Shown one piece after another: positions 60,691-64,000 of a stretch of 64,000 nucleotides of DNA (position 1 is the first letter of the stretch; each line of letters begins with the position of its first letter). Source of the stretch: Toxotes chatareus (Eukaryota > Chordata > Actinopteri > Toxotidae); assembly GCA_016801885.1 (NCBI GenBank), contig CM028897.1, positions 17,794,501 through 17,858,500 of the forward strand, written 5' to 3'. The notes beneath the pieces were generated by a model. It had not been told where the DNA came from. It did no database searches and saw nothing but the letters and a program-made list of their open reading frames with translations. The translations under genes and the position numbers were made by a program.

Positions 60691-62686
60691 TGCATGCGCA
60701 TACACAAATACACAAACACAGTTACTCCAGTGACATCTGTTTTAGGAAAGTGTTATGATGCAGAATCAGGTGCAACCAACAATAACTGGAATAGCTCTAA
60801 CTTTTAGCCTGCAGACACAATAAGCAATGACACATGAGTATACTGTAATAGTTTTATACTGTTTATGTTGCAGCCATTTGTTTACCTATGTGAGTGCTTT
60901 GTGTTTCATGTACTACAACAATATTGCAACAGCACTAGCATAATAAAAACAATATGGGTATGAAACATACACTCTATTACCACCATTTTCCTTTCTGTCT
61001 CTGCCACCACACAGGCCAAGTCCAAAGGTTTCCGCTCCAAGTATGACTTAGGAGTGAAGTACGCTGAGAAGCAGCAGCGCCGCTTCGCTCCAGAGAAGCT
61101 CAGGGAGGGACGCAACATCATAGGTCTGCAGGTCAGAGCAGCATGCATGCTACTCTACACTCATGAGCTACTTTAATACCCACGGTCATGTTTTGGATTA
61201 TAGATCCTTGGGGCTAGAGATGTTCTGCTGGCTAAGATGCTTCCCGGGAGGTTGTAATTGTGCCCCCTGCTGGACTCATTGCTGAACGAATCTTCACAGA
61301 AACATCTTTCTGGACTCTTCTCTCACCTGCATTATTGATGTAGAATAGCATAACGGATTAATTTGACCTTCATAGGCATCAACTTAAATTTGTTTTATTC
61401 AGTTACTGACAAAGTGACAACTATGTTCCCAAACTAAAAGAGTGTTTTCAGTTATTTTGCTCACTCTGTTTTGCTGTATCTCTAGATGGGCACCAACAAG
61501 CTTGCCAGCCAAAAGGGCATGACTTCATATGGCACACGACGCCATCTGTATGATTCCAAGATAGGCATGGAAAACCCAATGGACCAATCTACTATCAGCC
61601 TACAGATGGGTACCAACAAGGGAGCCAGTCAGGTGAGGACAAACTTCTGGGCCCTGTAATTTTTAGTAAGTTACTTAAATAGGAGTAAGTAGTGACGTGA
61701 AGTTGTTGGGAACTGTTTTCAGCTGCAGATTAGTACACATTTGTACAGTGTTTCCTAACCAGGGATACCATCAAGCAATTCTACAGCTGTCAAGGGAATG
61801 TGGAAAAAACTGTGGCTCAACAAATTGGAAAAAAAAAAAAACAAAAACTTCAAGTCACAAAAATCAAAGAATGTGTGTAAACTATATAAAAAGCAGGCGG
61901 AGTCTAAACAGTTAGCCAAACTTAATGGATACAGTTAAAACAGAGAGCTTAAAGAATAAACATTTCTAATAGAAATAGGTAAAGCATTGGATAAACAGTT
62001 GAAGGAGCTAGTGAAATGTAACCGATAAATGGTTAAAACATATTAGATGTCACGACAAATATTGGATATATGGTGAAAAAGCAAACAGGAGTTTGTAAAT
62101 AGTTGAAATAGCTACACGGAAATGAAATTCAGAAATTGTTTATCCATTACTTTAAGGTCAGTATTCAAATTTTGCTATTAACTATTAACAGTCAGTAGTA
62201 ACTGATAGATTATTATACCGTCATATGGATAAAATCATTAGTTAAATCAGCACAGAGATTGATAATAAGAAAAATGCACAACATCACCAGCCTAGTATAT
62301 ATATTTATGTCAGTATTCCCTGCCTGTTCAGGAGGCTTTGAAAGAATACATTTCCAATACCTGCAGAAGGGTTTTTTTTTTTCTTTCAAAAACCCTTCAT
62401 CTTGCTGTCCCCTACCTCCTACCTGCCCCCACCCCCACAGTCTGGCATGACAGCTCCAGGAACCAGGAGGCACATCTTTGACAAGAAGCTAGAGCTGGAG
62501 AACTGTGACACCACCACGATCTCTCTGCAGATGGGCACCAACAAAGTGGCCTCCCAGCAGGGCATGACCACCTACGGCCTGCCCCGCCAGGTCTACGACA
62601 ACAAGTACTGCACCAACCCCACCGAGACCTACTATAACAACGGCAGTGAGATGGAGTTTGACGGCTACAACCAGTACTCAGATTAA
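54379..62686 (+). CDS. cnn3: Calponin (calponin-3 favoured), seven coding exons, 298 aa
   Basis: Coding exons are 54379-54438, 59465-59586, 59730-59796, 60496-60633, 61015-61131, 61486-61632 and 62441-62686. All junctions are AG/GT and in phase, giving 298 residues and stop TAA. Calponins are cytoplasmic actin-binding proteins that inhibit actomyosin ATPase and organise stress fibres. Residues 26-130 form the calponin-homology domain (PGSVRKIN, NWHQLENIGNF, PHDIFEANDLFE). Three CLIK repeats follow, starting near residues 165, 205 and 244, each containing LQMGTNK. Ser176 and Thr185 match the known regulatory positions of the first repeat. The tail after Cys274 is only 24 residues and ends NQYSD. 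That recalls calponin-3 (NGSE, QYSD) but is much shorter than the human calponin-3 acidic tail. NHTQVQ and REGRNIIGLQ are more calponin-1-like. Linkage to tlcd4 and mir-137 favours cnn3; cnn1 is the alternative. Confidence 0.95.
55380..55797 (-). mobile_element. hAT-like MITE, decayed copy in calponin intron 1
   Basis: The right end reads AGTTACATCCAACCACTG, the reverse complement of the family start CAGTGGTTGGATGTAACT. Interior AAAGTACTAATACC, TAAAAATAC and GTACTTAAAGTATC motifs are typical of the family. The left end is eroded near 55380, so no target-site duplication can be called. Confidence 0.6.
56880..57206 (+). repeat. Interspersed repeat in calponin intron 1, copy A
   Basis: It shares the string GCCTTACTTGGTCTGGTAT (near 56982) and a collinear set of weaker matches with copy B at 58190-58455. 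Shared blocks include GTTTG..GCTATAGCC, TAGCTTAT-G, GCGTTTACCATT/GCATTCGCCATT and GTAACGGCCACCTGCGCCTAC/TAACTGTTACTTGTGTCCAC. A decayed fish repeat of unknown class. Confidence 0.6.
57470..58141 (+). mobile_element. hAT-like MITE copy split by a second insertion
   Basis: The left part (57470-57660) reads TTTTGAGGTGCTTGTGC..., and the right part (57963-58141) carries TAAGTACATTTTGCTGATAA, TCTGTACTTTTAATTAAG and AAAGTAAAAGTAAAG. All are diagnostic of the same family as 63619-63970. The two parts are interrupted by an unrelated MITE at 57661-57962. Outer termini are eroded. Confidence 0.6.
57661..57962 (+). mobile_element. hAT-like MITE (CAGTGTTTCCCAG family) nested in another MITE
   Basis: The left end CAGTGTTTCCCAGTCTTTTT is inverted with respect to the right end CCTAGGTTGGGAACCACTG. 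Internally it reads GGCTTGTGACCCCTT and TTGTGACCCATTGG, matching a vertebrate hAT-type MITE family I recall. Flanks GATTAAAG (57653-57660) and GACCAAAC (57963-57970) agree at 5 of 8 bases, compatible with an old 8-bp duplication. It lies inside the MITE spanning 57470-58141. Confidence 0.7.
58190..58455 (+). repeat. Interspersed repeat in calponin intron 1, copy B
   Basis: Second copy of the repeat at 56880-57206, in the same orientation. The 19-base exact match lies near 58232, followed by CACCAGTAGCTTATGG and GTTTTAGCATTCGCCATTTTTCC. Non-coding. Confidence 0.6.
60644..60686 (+). repeat. (CA)n microsatellite next to a calponin 5' splice site
   Basis: A pure CA run of about 43 bases starts 10 bases inside intron 4, right after the donor GTGAGG at 60634. 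Confidence 0.95.
61745..61830 (+). repeat. Possible left end of a hAT-like MITE in calponin intron 6
   Basis: CAGTGTTTCCTAACCAGGGATACC has the CAGTGTTTCC terminus of hAT-type elements. I could not find a matching inverted right end before exon 7, so it may be a truncated relic. Confidence 0.3.
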
Positions 62687-63990
62687 AAGAAAAAAATTTA
62701 AATACGGACAGCCTCACCCCCCCCACCCCTTTTGCTCTAACTTTACATCCCAGACTGTTATTTCACACTGATTGACATCGTCTTCTTTACTGCCCTTTCA
62801 AAAAATTTCATGCGGTGGCCAACTTCTGTATCTCATTGCGCTGATAAATTTTATTACTGCTACAAAAACCCTAACAACTCAGAAGTTGAGATTTAATGAC
62901 CTTCGCTATTTATAGATTGTTTTTTTTTCTACTGCTTTTTATACTTGCATTGTAATTAGAGATTTTTTTTTAACTGTTTCTACCCCTCGCCTCACCTCCC
63001 TGCCCTTCAAGTCCAGTTTGAACACTGACGAAGCAGAATTTGAAAGTTCCTTAAAAGGAAACACGTGACCGTGTTGGTGCTATTGAACTTTGACCCAGTT
63101 GGAACAGAGTCCATGTTGGAGCTCCACAGGCTCCAGGATTCCACTGCTCGGGATGACACAGAAGCTCCGGGTCCACAGGCTGACTGGGGGCGGACGACGC
63201 AGGAAGACTTGTAGCTTTGTGCGGACATTGCTTTGTTTTGTGAGCACCTGCGCTGACAAATAGTCGTGTTCACAAGCCTGCCAGATTACCCATTTTGCCA
63301 ATTTACGGGGCTAATTTCTATGGCTTGTGTGCAGCATGAGTCTTTGTGTTTTTTGAGGAAGTATTTAGACAAAGTAGCGGGGTCTGTCAGACGATGCATT
63401 TATAAAACAGAGGAGTAAGTGTAGGTGTTGTGATGTCCAGTTTGATATTAGGGTAAACTTAGTCACCAGTAGTTTTTGTACTGCAAGTGAACCTGTTGTC
63501 TTTTCTTCCATCTGTTTGGAAACCCTTTTTCTACTTGCCTTTTGCCTCAGTGAACTTTGGCTTTAGTGCTGTTGCTCCATTTGCACTTTACCTGGCCTCA
63601 CCTTGTGTGTGCAGTGAACAGTGGAGGGATGTAACTAGGTACAGTTACTCACATACTGTGCTTAGGTACACATTTAAGGTACTTGAACTTGTTTCCCATT
63701 TGATGCCACTTGATACTTATACTCCACTAAAGTTGTCAGTTACAGTTGCTTTACAAAATAAGATTTTACATACCAATTAGTTTATAAAATACATTTTAAG
63801 AACAGGTAATAATATAATAGTATAACAATCACAGTCATTTTCCTGCATTGAGTACTTTTACTTTTAATACTTAAAAGTACATTTAGCTGATGATGCGAAA
63901 GGAGTATTTTTACATTGTGGTATTACTACTTTTACTTGCGCAAAGTCTCTGAGTACTTTGTCCACCACTGGCAATAAATTGCAATATCAA
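62687..63990 (+). other. cnn3: Calponin 3' UTR (may run past the window)
   Basis: No further gene starts after the calponin stop. The only canonical AATAAA I found before the window end is at 63973-63978, three bases beyond a MITE that fills 63619-63970. The UTR would then be about 1.3 kb and include the MITE. An earlier non-canonical signal or a later one outside the window is possible. Confidence 0.4.
63619..63970 (+). mobile_element. hAT-like MITE, compact complete copy
   Basis: Starts CAGTGGAGGGATGTAACTAGG and ends GTACTTTGTCCACCACTG, with inverted termini. Flanks GCAGTGAA (63611-63618) and GCAATAAA (63971-63978) match at 6 of 8 bases, an 8-bp target-site duplication. The right flank supplies the AATAAA hexamer that may serve the calponin gene. 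It is the same family as 14304-15727. Confidence 0.75.
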
Positions 63991-64000
63991 AGCAGACCCA

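Noticed and set aside
60600..60807. Open frame continuing calponin exon 4 into the CA repeat
   Set aside because: Read-through of the 5' splice site GTGAGG. Exon 5 at 61015 continues the calponin domain in frame.

Overview
The window is vertebrate, and more precisely teleost fish, genomic DNA. Genes are split into short exons with GT-AG introns. CA/TG microsatellites are very abundant. The two protein genes I can read are unmistakable vertebrate families, and the interspersed repeats belong to fish-type families: hAT-like miniature elements, a Penelope-like retroelement and a probable solo LTR. That I know these repeat families from percomorph fishes is recollection, not a search.

Layout. 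Bases 1-30,480 hold no protein gene I can recognise. Their key feature is the microRNA gene mir-137 on the + strand (hairpin 13,553-13,638, both arms readable), lying in a candidate exon of a non-coding host transcript (acceptor AG at 13,384-13,385, donor GT at 13,783-13,784). A purine-rich candidate upstream exon ends at a strong donor at 8,031. Around mir-137 are several repeat-free AT/homeobox-motif-rich islands that look like developmental enhancers. From 12,980 to 30,165 many transposon relics intervene: MITEs, a repeat with internal tandem units, an LTR-like block, and a Penelope-like element that has lost its catalytic core.

Bases 30,480-48,545 hold tlcd4 (formerly tmem56), a TLC-domain multipass membrane protein. 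It has a CpG-rich promoter and non-coding first exon, six coding exons encoding 270 aa, and a long candidate 3' UTR. Bases 54,060 to the window end hold a calponin gene in the same orientation. It has seven coding exons encoding 298 aa, with a CH domain and three calponin (CLIK) repeats. Linkage to tlcd4 and mir-137 favours cnn3, although several residues look cnn1-like and the acidic tail is short.

The three loci are not a functional pathway. miR-137 is a neuronal post-transcriptional regulator, TLCD4 is a membrane protein of uncertain biochemical role, and calponin is an actin-binding regulator. Their human counterparts all lie on 1p21 but are spread over about 3 Mb and in other orientations (from memory), so the fish locus is a compacted and rearranged version. 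I found no evidence of an undescribed biological system. The most rewarding items are the mir-137 locus, a predicted tlcd4 upstream ORF whose stop overlaps the main start codon, and nested MITE insertions with recognisable 8-bp target-site duplications.
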